Source: Auriscalpium vulgare | Lineage: Eukaryota > Basidiomycota > Agaricomycetes > Russulales > Auriscalpiaceae | Assembly: GCA_019915015.1 (NCBI GenBank) | Contig: JAHBBC010000003.1 | Span: forward strand, 1,116,001 to 1,180,000 | Length of the DNA stretch: 64,000 nucleotides | Reading direction: 5' to 3' | Shown here: one piece after another, positions 24,624-35,907 of the stretch | How positions within the stretch are numbered: the stretch's first letter is position 1 | Layout: every line of letters begins with the position of its first letter | Translations under genes and position numbers: made by a program | The notes under the pieces: generated by a model | Seen by the model: only the letters and a program-made list of their open reading frames with translations | Databases searched by the model: none | What the model was told of the DNA's origin: nothing

Positions 24624-24663
24624 AGTACCGCCTGCGGGGCATGTTGTGCCCGGCGGTGACTAG
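24624..24663. repeat. GC-rich inverted repeat (hairpin)
   Basis: The left arm ctagtaccgcctgcggggca pairs with the right arm tgcccggcggtgactag around a short tgttg loop. The outer ctagt/actag and the ccgcc/ggcgg and ggggca/tgccc blocks are all complementary, with one short gap. It lies about 110 bp after the BUD22 stop. It may be a 3'-end RNA structure, a protein-binding palindrome, or the remnant of a small inverted-repeat element. Confidence 0.6.
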
Positions 24664-25718
24664 GTATGTGATCCGCCACTCCTACCGCGTTTGGGGAAGC
24701 TGAGGGTCACCCGTGGACGGCCGTCCGCCCTGTTGTCCGCCCGCGACTTCCGGAAATTTCTCGCCTCTGCAAGCGATCTGTAAGCAGGAAAACCGTTCTG
24801 CCGTGGTCCCTGCCGCGAGCGCAACTGCAAAATGGGCAAATAGACGGCGTCAGTTCCGGTCCGTATGGGAGGAACGTCCCTCTTGCGGGTGCGAGACGCG
24901 ATTGTCGTGTCAGCATGTCAGGGAGATGACCATGCGTGATCGATCGAACAGTATGAAGCTGACAATATCTGACACGGGCCCCTGCTGTAGTCACGCAAAC
25001 GAGGTCCCCATGACAAGACTGCATGCAGAGCGTACAAGGTGAGAGATGTCGATTTTTTTCGACGTACCAACTCAGGTTGTGAACAGCTGTGTTTCTATCA
25101 GACGTCGCAATTTTTTTTGCCCGTGGTAAGCTGGAAGAAACAGTTCAGCCAAGTCCACCTCGCCTCGCCGTGCAAGATTGGATCTTATCCTCTGAGGTAG
25201 ATCGGCAATCATTTCGAGGGTGGGGTTAACGTTTGTGCCATGGGGAGATCGGGAATGCGGGGCCGCGCCCAGCCGCGCGAGTACCTGAACCACCATGCGC
25301 CAAGTCTTGGCATCGGATCGTCGCCTGACCCGAGTAGGTTGCGTCCTGCGAGAGAGACCGCGCTATGTGAGTTGGAACTTGATACCTCGAGGCTCACAAC
25401 TGGTATGCCCGGCGTCGACAGTCGTCTGAGGCCCGTCCAGGGACACGGGACGGGATGGGGGATGGACGACTGTGTACGCCGCGCATAAAGCTCGGGATAG
25501 TTTCGCAGTTTCGCCAACTTTGCGTCAACCTAAACACTTGCCAAAAGGAGCGCAAGGCGTGGCGGAACCGACCGGACCGCGGTTGCGCCTTGCCCGGGGG
25601 ATCCAGTGCCTGCAGGTGTTCTTCACCGCCGTCCGTGCGTTCCTGGCCTCGTCTGGTGACATCAAATCCGCTCTTCCCTTCTCTTCAGGTACCCACTATG
25701 GGGCCCCGAACTCCACGC

Positions 25719-25725
25719 TATATAA
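25719..25725 (+). promoter_or_regulatory. TATA box of the sugar transporter gene
   Basis: TATATAA 85 bp upstream of the transporter ATG, in a pyrimidine-rich leader (ctccctccc). The distance fits a core promoter with a leader of about 50 nt. Inferred from motif and spacing only. Confidence 0.55.
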
Positions 25726-25809
25726 GTTCCAATTGTTATGGCGGACGCCTGCCCAGGTCTGCCCGACTTCTCCCTCCATTTCTCCTCCCTCCCGGTTCTC
25801 AGTCCCGCC

Positions 25810-28198
25810 ATGTCCGCCTCTGAGTCTCCCATGGAGAAGGAGCATGTCCAGGAGAAGTCTCCCGTCGAGGAGAAGGGCTCCCCTGATGGCCCGCTCGCCG
25901 ACGTCTCTTACCTTGAGAACAAGACCGTTCGCATGACGCCCAAGGAGAAGCAGGAGGCCTTGGCTCAAGCACTGGCGGTTGACCCCGGTGTCAAGCCTAC
26001 CAGTTGGGCGGCTTTCCACGTACGTCTTCTCGTCGTCAACCGGCAGGCTCCATACTCATATTATTCTTCGCACAGCTCTATCTTATCGTGTTGTGTGCTT
26101 GCTGCTGCTCTGGTGACAGCGGTTTCGACGGAACGGTATGCTGCGGCCATAGACCGTGACCAACTTTTCTGACGCGAAACCAAGGTTATGGGTGGAGTTA
26201 ACTCAATGAAGCAGTATCAACATTACTTTGGGTTGAAGGCAGCTGGTGCAAAGACGGGGTACGCTCTAAATCAATCCTCGCCATATATGTGACCTAATGT
26301 TCGGTGCAGCATCGTTTTCGGGATTTACACAATGTGTGTCTTAGCCATCGACTCCCTTGTATACATTGTCACTGATACATTCCTCGTCCGTTAGCGGTTC
26401 TCTGACGTGAGTCGCCTTGGACGCTGTTCTCTGCTCTGCGAGTTGACTGACCGCTAAAATCGGTTCTAGTGGTGCCATTCCTGCATGTGAGCAATACACT
26501 GCCCATCAAATTTAAAATCAAGCCTAAATCGCTGCAGCGTATCTTCCTGACAGGTTTGGTCGGCGCGTCTCTATGTTCACAGGAAATGCTATCCTTATGT
26601 GAGTCTTCTTTGAGCACGCCATCCATTGGTTGTATTCAAATCGTGAACAGCGTCGGTGCCATCATCACTGGGACGGCTAGGAACAAGAGCACATTCATCG
26701 GTGGTCGCTTCCTGACCGGTGTAGGATCTGCAACGGCCGGAGCGTCCGCCAAGTCATACCTTGCTGAGCTCACCCCTCCTCAAACGCGCGGTCTCTACCT
26801 AGGGCTCCTGAACTCATTGTATGGCCTTATTAACTTGCTTCGGAGTTTTACAACTCACCACCGAATTTAGCTACTACGTTGGTCAAATGACAGCGACCGG
26901 GATGATGGTATCAACTGGGAAGTACACCGACAATCTGTCATGGCGTTTACCGCTGTTCGTTCAGGTGTGTTTCCCACTTTGGTAAAATTGAAGTTGGGCT
27001 GAGTTGCCTTCCTAGATTGTGCCAGCTATTCTCAACGTCATTTTCATCTTCTTCTGCCCGGAGTCGTAGGTGCATTGATTAGATTCCAGATACCTTTCTA
27101 ATCTCTTGTTCTAGACCTCGTTGGCTCTACTCTATCGGCAAGCCTGAGAAAGCGAGGGAGATTCTGGCGAAGCTGCACTCCCAAACTGGGGATATCAATT
27201 CGCCTCTGGTCAACTTGGAGATGTATGAGATCCAGGAGACCCTCGTAATTGGCGGGGGAGACAGTGAGTTTTTTTTAGCATTGCATATCCGCACCGGATC
27301 TGAGAGTTCGGCATCCAGAGCACTGGTGGGACTTCAGGCCGCTATTCCGCACGGCTGGCGACAGATACCGCTCCTACATGATCATCCTCATCGGCACCTT
27401 CGGTCAACTATCAGGAAATGGCCTCATCACCTACTTCCTACCCGTTCTGCTCTCCAACGCCGGCATTACGTCACAAAACCGGAAGCTGACGCTTAACTTC
27501 GTCAATTCAGTGACTTCATTCATCGGCGCCCTGTCGGTAAGTCTAGACTGTCTAGTACGTGCTTGCTGGCGCTGAACGGTCCACAGGGAGCTGCATCTGT
27601 AGATCACATCGGCAGACGGAAGCTCTTGCTGATCTCAACTGGGTCGCTTGTGGTCGTCCTCGCCATCGTCACAGGACTCCTCAGCAAGGTCAGCGACAGC
27701 TCCGGCAGTCGCTCAACTGCGGGCATCTCGTTCATCTATCTTTTCATGGTTGTTTACTCTTTCGGATGGACGCCTATGTAAGTTTCAAGTAACCCATCAG
27801 TCCACATCTTCTGACGTGACAATTGTGTAGGCAAGCTCTGTACGGCGCCGAAGTCCTGAGTTATGAGGCTCGCGCGAAGGGTCTCGCTTTCCTGAATTTG
27901 GTCAATCAAGCCTCCTCTTGCATCAACACGTTTGCGTACGTTCCTTATTGGTAAATCGGTACGTAGAGCGGACGCCTGACTCTTCTACAGGCTGCCGGTG
28001 GCTCTCGAGAAGATCACATGGAAAGTGTATATCATCTTCCTCGTATGGGATGCTTTCGAATTCCTGGTGATATACTTCACCCTTGTCGAAACCAAGGGTC
28101 TCACTCTCGAGGAGATCGAGGAGGTCTTCGCGCAGCCAAACCCGAAGCAGTACTCCTTAGACCACAGGAAAGAGTTACTGGACAGGAACAATGTATGA
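25810..28198 (+). CDS. MFS sugar transporter
   Basis: Sugar porter of the major facilitator superfamily, plasma membrane, 12 expected helices; relatives carry hexoses or lactose. Fifteen exons: 25810-26019, 26076-26135, 26185-26258, 26310-26333, 26395-26406, 26470-26486, 26538-26598, 26651-26818, 26871-26964, 27016-27065, 27115-27263, 27319-27536, 27587-27777, 27831-27935, 27991-28198; 546 aa, all phases matching. Hallmarks: SGFDGTVMGGVNS in helix 1, the loop signature split over micro-exons and restored as GSLTGAIPASYLPDRFGRR, GGRFLTGVGS, PPQTRGLYLG, SWRLPLFVQ, CPESPRWLYSIGK, HIGRRKLLLI and the C-terminal FTLVETKGLTLEEIEEVF. Exons 4-6 are only 24, 12 and 17 nt. A long upstream region with a TATA box suggests regulated expression. 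Substrate not determinable. Confidence 0.92.
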
Positions 28199-28373
28199 AA
28201 GTGACGACGACTCCTATACCTTTACGTTACTACGCAGTCTTTATGATCATCCTACAAATTGTATAAAAGCAAAGCTTCCTTGATTTTTGGCCTATTGATG
28301 ATAAGAAGAGTGTGACTGCGAGCAAACTGCGAGCGCCCGTCACTTGATCCCGTGAGTGGCTGCCTGAACCATC

Positions 28374-30315
28374 ATGTTTTCCCTCCATCCAAACCGCGAC
28401 CTATTGAATCCCAAGTTCGAGGGATACAAACTTGAGCCGATATCGCAGGAGGCAGCCGTTGCGCATCACCCTATCCAGTACCGGACCTCCCAGGCCACCG
28501 TTTCCGGGAGAGCTCCATTGTCTTTCCAAGAGGCACAGAGCAGAATACGCCATAACCATCTGGTCATCGACACGAACGCGAATCGCGCCGCTTACATCGA
28601 CAGGGAGCTCCGTGTCGTTCTCGTGCACGTTGACGATGTGAGCAGTTTCCTTGCGCTCGCATTCTCCAGATTCACGCCAATTCAAGTAGGCATCGCTTCA
28701 GCCAACACTCACAGTGATCCATGAACTGCCAGCACCTATTCAAACGTCGTCGTCCGACTCATTACAGAGAGAGTATCCGTCCCTTGCCTTTCTGGATGCC
28801 CACACCCTCTTCGTCTCCGACGGCTGTGGGTCCCTTTACGTCTTGACACTACAGGCGGCAGGACCTGCGCACACGCAAGCCACCTACCAGTTGCCGACTT
28901 CGGGAGATGCAAGCTCGGAGAGCAGTCTGCCCTTCCGCGTCCATAACGCGGTCTCGTTGTCAGATGGCACGTCCGCCGTGCTGCTGTCCTCGAAACATAT
29001 TGAATCCAACCCGGAAACTCCATCGTCGCCTCCCCATCAGGGTCATCACCGTCCTCCTTCTCCGCGCTTCGACGTCTTTGCTGCACGATTTGCGACCGCC
29101 GAGGCACAGCCCGACAATTCGATCCTGCCTTTGGACATCATTTGGCGCCGTCGCGGAACGGACGTGCCTCTGTACGTTGCCCATGAATCCTCACAGAAAA
29201 CATTCCTCCTGGTCGGCCATTCCTCCTACGAGCCAGTCGACGCACCAATGAAGTCTCCGTACGAACCATCGGCGGACGAAATGATGCCAGTTCCTCGTGG
29301 AGACGAAGCAACGAGCACTCAAGCGGTCCCCGCAAGGCCTCCGCCCTACGCATGGACCCAAGACTCCGAAGAGCTCACCATTGCCTTTCCACTCCCCTCC
29401 ACGACCACGAAAAACGCCATCAATATCCTCTTCTCCCCTCAAACGCTAACGGTCATCGTACGGGGCGAGGCCGCTGAGCTTCCCCGCTACTCCGCGGTGC
29501 GCCTGTGGGACGGCATCTCCCCGTCGTCGAGCTTCTGGACATGGGACGCGCAAGGCTCCAGCACGTACGGACTCCTCACACTTCATCTCGAGAAGCAGCA
29601 CGCAGGCACCCGATGGCCACATATTTTCACAGCCGGCGCAGGAGAAGAAGTGTCGGAAACGCTCGACCCTTCTCAGCTCTACCACATCCGAGAGGCTCTG
29701 GAGAAATACACGACATCCCTACAGGAAGGTCGCGATACAAGTGGCTTGGGACTGGGTACCGGTGTTCCGAGCCTCGCAGAGGGCGAGTTGGACGATGAAG
29801 TGGACTCAACGGTGGGCAGTACCGTTTGCCTGACATGGGTGACGGAAGACGGAAGCTCTCCCACCTGGGCCCGTGGAGACACAGACGTGCCTTTCAACAT
29901 CCTATCGACACCTCTACCGGGCATCTGTTCCGGAGAGGTATCTTTAGTCGTGAAGCACACGATCGACGGAGCCCTGTTCACTCTGGTCAGCGGAGAAGCA
30001 GGCACCTGGACTCATTCGTCGACGTATTCCGCGCTCGCCTTCGTCCTGGCGTCCAAGCGAGACACGCGATTCGCTTACCATGTGGATTCGAATTCCGTGC
30101 TCGCGTTCGAAGGAGGCAGCGCCGACTTCGGCGGAAATCTTTACATCTACCGTAACGCTGCATCAAAAGCGACGTCGGCCAAACAAAGCATTTTGAAGAT
30201 TGGTGGGGGTGCCGCGGGCTCTGTTTTGGGCGTAGGGGCGGTGCATATAGGCGGACAAGCGGTGGTGCTTTGCCTATGCGAAGGGGAGCTCGTTGTGATT
30301 CGAGACATCCTCTAA
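28374..30315 (+). CDS. NUDCD1: NUDCD1-like CS-domain protein
   Basis: Relative of animal NudC-domain-containing protein 1 (CML66), a CS-domain co-chaperone with a beta-propeller-like body. Two exons, 28374-28637 and 28702-30315 (intron 64 nt, gtgagc to ttcag), giving 625 aa. The splice yields LRVVLVHVDDPTLTVIHELP. The body has repeated beta-rich segments (YPSLAFLDAHTLFVSDGCGSL, TFLLVGHSSYE). A CS domain at about 302-345 starts PPYAWTQDSEELTIAF and includes NILFSPQTLTVIVRG, followed by LWDGISPSSSFWTWD. The C-terminal half resembles the remaining propeller (TVCLTWVTEDGSS, AVVLCLCEGELVVI). Family assignment is moderate to good; the client protein is unknown. Confidence 0.8.
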
Positions 30316-30501
30316 GTACTCTAGAGCACGTCCAATGCGGCTCGTCTGTGTCTCTTTGTGGCAACAGCTCGAATATTGAGTACACTGGTATGCATAAGTG
30401 AAACAGTCATGTATGGAGAAATCACACCCGAAAGAGGGAACACAAGGCAGGAATTATCGAGACATACCAGGAGTGAGTTATAAAAGTGATAAATAAGTGC
30501 A

Positions 30502-32635
30502 CTACCCTTTCAATGGATCCTCGCTACCATCCAGGAAACCTTCCGCTGCTACGACCGGACTTATTGCATCTCCGCCAGGGGTGGAAGACAGCTGATGTTG
30601 CTTCGCGTCGCCATTCGGTAGAGCTTTGGGAGGGGGAGGTGCTTCCCCTTGCAGAGGCTCGCCTAAAGACGTGAGACGGGGGCCATCAGGTGACTGACGT
30701 GCGAAAGCGGGTCTATGAGGGTGCGTACCGTTTGCTCGTGTCTCTGCACTATCTTGTTCTGCAGGCGAAAGGTCAATGACGCTATCGAACGGTTCCTTGA
30801 AGGCGTCGTCATCGGCATCGTCCATCTTGAAGTCCGCGTCCTCCTTGTCATCGCGATCGAGCTCGTCCAACTGCTCCCTCAAGCTCTTCGTGACGTCGTG
30901 TCCGAGCGGCGCCTCTTCATCGTCCTCGGTATGAATACGAGCGCTAAAGTCCTCCTCGCCACTGTCGTCGTCATCTCCGCTGCTCCAGTGGTCGGCATCG
31001 TCACCACCATGGTAGTAAACTATGGCGCCGTTCGCGGCGCTGAGCATCTTGCCAATGGCGCCTGCACGGGAGCCGCCAAGAAATGAGAGTTGGTCGTTGG
31101 GTTCATCCTCGACTCGGTCAGCCTGGGCTTGCCTTCTAGCATGGAATGAGAGAAGGCGGCTCTTGGCGTAGATTTGGGGAATGGAGTCGGGAGTGTCGTA
31201 GCCGTACTTGCTCTCGACGCGCTGCTTGATCATGGCGTACCATTGCTCCTTTGTCTTGCCGTTCAAAAGGGCAACGAGGAGTACGGTCATGTTGTCGCAG
31301 CCGATGCCTGCGCCAGAGGTGGTGTCGGGCGCGAGACAAAGTTCGCAGAGCGACTCGCATATGTCCTGGAGCTCCTTGCCCTGTGCGATCTGCAGACGGA
31401 CGACATTGATGACCTGCTGGGAGGTAAGACAGTCCCAGATGCCTGGGATAGATCTGTGGGTATGGATACGGAGGCCTAGATAAGATGGGACGCACCATCA
31501 CAAGCGAGGACGAGGAATTCATCTTGATCTGAGAGATCATGTTGGATGACGTCAGGATCCGCGGTGATGATTTGTTTCTCGGGCGTCAGCGAGTAGTTCT
31601 TCTTGTACTCAAAGTCCCCGATCGCCCGCGCGAGAGCCAGGTTGCCTGGCGGACTTGGTCCACATATGTTTCTGCACAGTCGAAGACGGTTGGCGTACCA
31701 TTCACACGTCCATATTCGATGTACCCTCCCGCAGCCACAACACGGTTTTTCTCGACTGAACACCGTCACGGTCAGTCTACGAGCAGATGAGCGAAGCGCG
31801 TGTACGAACGCTCGTTTTGAGGCTTGTGATCATAGCTCAGTGGCTTGGCTTCACCCTTGACGCTCAGCACGCTCCGCGAGTCACCCGCATTAGCCTTCAA
31901 GGCGGTTAGATCGGGCTGCCACCGATACATCGCGCACTCACAACGTAGATCTGGTTGTCCTTCGTGATCAGAGCAGCTACAGCGGTGCAGCCTGAGGGGT
32001 CCCTTGTGTACGAAGGATCTGGACAATTAGGTTAACTGGACCGAAGTGGAGAGATGACGGCGGCGGTGACACGCACTAGCCAGAATATCCTCATCTGTAC
32101 CCAGGAATGCCCGTTTGAGCGCCTGCTCGTAGTTTTCCGCACGGTAGGATTCCTCCTTTACCAAACGTTTGTGAACATTCTCGCCGGCAAAGCGCGCGGT
32201 CGAGGCACCTGTGCGCCATGAGACCCAGCTGGCTTGTTCATACAAGGTGAGACGTACCGCCGTGACCGTCATACACGGCGAAGAAAGAGTTGCCGTCTGG
32301 GGTCTGATCGAGCTGGAGGTCGATGGTGTGCGCATCCTCCATGGCTGGGGGAGAGTTAAGCTCTGGCGAACAAGGAGATTCGGCGAGACGAGTGCGCATC
32401 GCACGAAAGAGACTCACAGATGCGCCAGCCCTGCATCTCTGATACACCCCAGAGATATCGGACATCTCCACCCGATTCTGTGTGCTTGTCGGTCGCTAGA
32501 GGGGCGGGGGATCAGTGGGGATCCAGGAGGATCGTGGCGGCAGCGAAAACGACCGACCTGGAGAGGAAAGAGTTTGACCCTGGAAGGGACGGGGCGTCAG
32601 CGGGTAGTCGGGTGGGAGAAGGGCAAGCGCACCAT
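30502..32635 (-). CDS. Protein phosphatase 2C
   Basis: Metal-dependent Ser/Thr phosphatase of the PPM/PP2C family, close to yeast Ptc2/Ptc3 (stress-MAPK and checkpoint recovery). Ten exons: 32635-32633, 32579-32558, 32495-32418, 32344-32258, 32208-32077, 32018-31942, 31894-31810, 31755-31699, 31645-31496, 31442-30502; 543 aa. The start ATG stands alone on exon 1, directly followed by intron donor gtgcgc. Splicing restores [33 protein letters not shown] (metal E/D), [63 protein letters not shown] and [10 protein letters not shown]. The last 250 residues form an acidic, probably disordered tail unlike the catalytic core. The Gly after Met could be myristoylated (MGQTLS). Confidence 0.93.
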
Positions 32636-32882
32636 GACTCGTGCGCGGGGGAGGGATCAAGTATGGTACAGGGAGAGAAGAGAGCGTCGAGCGAGCGGGG
32701 GGAGAGAGGGAAACGAACGGCGGAGGGCAAAGGGTGTGTGGTGAAGAGTCGTGTGCTGCACGGGAGGAGCGAATGATTTCTTTCGGGCTCGAGTGCATTT
32801 GCGCGATCTACACCACCGCTGTTTGCGCTTGTTTGGACACACTGCCTTGGTCATGCCGACTGCTACACCGCGAGTACTGCTA

Positions 32883-35505
32883 CTATGCCCCAGGCGGGCC
32901 AGGGGTTTGTCCTCGCCGACCCCGCACCCCCTCCTCCCTCTCCCCGCTCCCCCCGCCCACGACTGCACCGCCCTCCAGCCGAAATGACACCCGTCTAGAT
33001 CGGCTGCGCCCCCGCGACATACTCCGCCTATCTCTCGTCCCTTCCTCGTCATCCGGTTCCGGAGATGAGGGAGGTAACGACGAAGATCCCGCGTGCTGCG
33101 ACCCATCGGTATACCGGTGCCCATTCGGCCTGGGTGTCTTCATTGCTGATCGTCGTCTGTTCGGCCCTGGCGATGCCCGAACATCGTACTGTGGCCAATA
33201 CGGCGGATAGTCCGCGGAACCAGGTTGGATTGGCGGCCAGGCTCGCTGCTCTCCGGGCGGTGGTCCACCACCCATGCCTGCGCTGATCAAATACGTTAGG
33301 TGCTGCATCGCCTGCGCAAGCAGATACTGTGCGTGAGCTGGAGCTGGAGCTGGATATGCCCCCGGTGGTGGCTGGCTTGAACGTGCCCTGTGATAAGGTT
33401 CGTAGTCGTCCGAGAAGTGGTTGTGGACAGAGCTCGCCCGCGAAAGGGAACGACGGTCGCGTGGTCGTTCTGGGTCGTCTGAGCCTTGCGTGAGCATATG
33501 CCATCATGAATGCACGTGGCCTTGACATTGCTCGAAACATACCTAAATCATCGTGTGGGGCATGCGACCACTCGCGGTAAGTATAGTGAGGACGGTCGTT
33601 CAAGCTCTCCAAGGACTGGGGACTTTGTTGTCGAGGATTCTCCGATCGCCGCACGTCGCGCCTGTGCGAAGATGGCCCTGCGAGAGGCGGCGGAGACTCC
33701 TCAGGTAGAGACGACACTCGCTTGCGCTTCCGCACAGCTGACGTCGACTTTGGCGACGGGGCGCTGCGTTTGATCGCAGGACCGGGTCGCGCTTTCGCAG
33801 GTGAAGAGGTGTTTGTGATGGAGAGTTTGGGCGAAGGACGAGTCTGCGCTGTTGGGACAATCTTCTTCGTCGGGCCAGAAAGCTTCGCTTTCGGGGGTGA
33901 AGGCGAAGGAAGTCCCTCAAAGGCCCGCTCCTTCCCTTTCAACGATGTTTTGCTTACAATCACCACCTCTGGTATCATCCGAGGCGCAACGGCTGTCCGA
34001 GGCTGAGGCAAATGAGAAGGCAGCCGTGCTGGAGACGGTTTCGGAGTCAGTTTCCTCAACTGCTTCAGGTTAAGGTGGGGAACGGGGGAGGGTGACGGCG
34101 ATAAGGGCTGCGTCAGTGGTCCAGCTCGAGCGCCTGCTGATGGCGGGGGTTTCTTCCTTGACGAAGGGACCTCTTTCAGCAAAAGCGCTGATTTCTCCGT
34201 CGATGCTCCCTTGTACGCAGGCCGCGCTTTGGGACGTGACGTCGAATGTTCTATGTCTGCTGGAATAGATGAAGAAGAGGATCGCGGGGGTGTCTGTAGC
34301 TGCAGAAACGGCGGGGAGAAACGTGAGATAGAAGGCGAATGAGGGAGCAAAGACGGGGATGAAGACTGCGGAGAGGAAGGTGGAAGCGGCGACGGAGAGG
34401 AGGGAGGCAACGCTGATGGAGAGGAGGGAGGCAACGCAGACGGAGAGGAGGGAGGCAACGCAAACGGAGACGAGGGAGGGAGGGCAGATGGAGAGGAGGG
34501 AGGGGTGTCGAATATTTCGATAACTTCAATCTCATCGCGGGGCGGTGTAAAGGGGGGCAGGGCTCGGTTCTTGGGAGGCTCGTAGACGTAGCTGGGTTCA
34601 TCGGGCTCCCATCCATCGAGCTCATCCTCAGACGCGTTGTCTGCAAGAGAGAGCACATACGGCGAAGGGGTCATTGAAAGCCCTCGAGCTTTAGCAGCCG
34701 GATTCGCAGCTGCCCCCGGCGCGCCGTGCCGCGGCAGCGGACGTCGTCTTCGCGTCCTGGTCGGATGTCTTGGAAGACCCGGCAGACGATTCCGGCCTTC
34801 GCGGCTTGCTGCTCGAGGGCCGGTCCTGGAGGGAGGGGTTCGTGACAACGGTCGTGATCGTGAGCGCGAGGCGCCTCGAGGTGGTGTCTGTTGTTCGTCG
34901 CCGCCCGTGCCACACAGCCGGCGTGCTTCGACTTGAGCCTCCTCCTCCTCCTCATCCTCCTCCTCGTCACGCTCCATCTCACTCATCAAGTCCCTCAGGT
35001 CCACCCCTTCGTAGTCGTCGTCTGGATTTCCGAACATTTCGTGACGCCGTTGTTCGGCGGCCAAAAAGTCCTGGAGATCGCTGCGGTCATTGGGATCTAG
35101 ATCTGCCTCTCTGCGCCTGAGAGGTGGCAACGCCTTCCTGAGGGCCGTTCTGGCCTTCAATGCGTCCTCCAGACCAGAACTTGATGTGAACGCGTCGAGT
35201 TCGTCGAGTTCGTCGTCGTCTCCTTCGGTATGCGCGCCTCCTGCATCGCTGGACGTTTCATCGGGTTCGGCAAGAATACCGTAGCGCGTCTTGGCATTCG
35301 ATGAGCGTACCGCGCCCCGGTCACTGACGATATCGAGGGAGGGAAGGTCGATGATATCGTCTTCGTCAAGCCCTCGAGTGTAGCGGCTGGCGAGCTGCTC
35401 CCACGCGTGTCTGAGGCGCACAGTGTTGGCATGACGCGCCTCTGCGAGATCAAAGTCTTTTGGAGCATTTGGCTGGGTTGAGGATGAGGAGGTCGAAGCG
35501 GACAT
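32883..35505 (-). CDS. Large disordered protein of unknown function with PPSSP repeats
   Basis: Two exons, 35505-33543 and 33484-32883 (58-nt intron, gtatgt to aag), giving 854 aa. I do not recognise the family. The N-terminal 200 residues look partly folded and charged (RLRHAWEQLASRYTRGLDED, RSDLQDFLAAEQRRHEMFG, DYEGVDLRDLMSEMERDEEE). Next come Arg/Ser/Pro-rich stretches, a conserved-looking DELDGWEPDEPSYVYEPPKN, and a tandem PPSSPSAL repeat coded by a 24-bp minisatellite. Basic motifs (AVRKRKRVSSL) may be nuclear signals. The C-terminal exon is Gln/Ala- and Arg/Ser-rich (QYLLAQAMQHLTYLI, RSMSRGRSRSRRVSF). Spliced continuity and sustained codon bias support a real gene. Confidence 0.7.
34391..34505. 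repeat. 24-bp minisatellite inside the disordered-protein gene
   Basis: Nearly identical 24-bp units start at about 34391, 34415, 34439, 34463 and 34487 (core ga(c/t)ggagaggagggaggcaa). Each adds eight residues (PPSSPSAL) to the protein coded on the minus strand. Three units are almost perfect; the flanking ones are diverged. Confidence 0.85.
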
Positions 35506-35907
35506 CAGGAGTCTCCTGGAACTTCAAGCCGACTTGAACGCGGCCGCTGCGCCTCCAACTGCGCCACTGCACACGTGACTTCCCACCACCGTGGCACCGG
35601 CCCGCGCTTTCCCTCCTCCTCCCAACGAACCATACGGTCCTCTTTGTACGCTGGCGAGAAGCTCTTGATGACGGGACCGAATATTGCGCGCACAATAGTA
35701 TAATAATGCGCGGGGCAAATATTATCGCCGGCTGGAATGCGCGTCTAACGTAAGCGGCCATTGTTCACGACGACGCGGCGACATTGTCCTCCAACTCGGC
35801 CTCGACGTGCTCTCCGCCTATTGTCCGTCCGTATAAATTCAGGTGTGTGGCCGTCCGTATGTCTTGTTTCCGCTGGTCCGAACCTAGTATCATACGCCTC
35901 CACCGCC
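35506..35907. promoter_or_regulatory. Bidirectional promoter region with TATA box for the GH71 gene
   Basis: 402 bp between two outward-facing start codons. On the GH71 side TATAAAT lies at 35832-35838, 70 bp before its ATG. The opposite start shows no clear TATA. No gene is visible inside. Confidence 0.6.

Larger units (their letters stand above)
24515..25809. other. Long intergenic region upstream of the sugar transporter
   Basis: About 1.3 kb without a supportable gene, between the BUD22 stop and the transporter start. It contains a GC-rich hairpin (24624-24663), T-rich tracts near 25053 and 25110, and a TATA box close to the transporter. Several matches to the short CreA/Mig1 pattern SYGGRG occur (for example gtgggg at 25220-25225), which would suit glucose repression, but the motif is too short to be proof. 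Confidence 0.5.
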
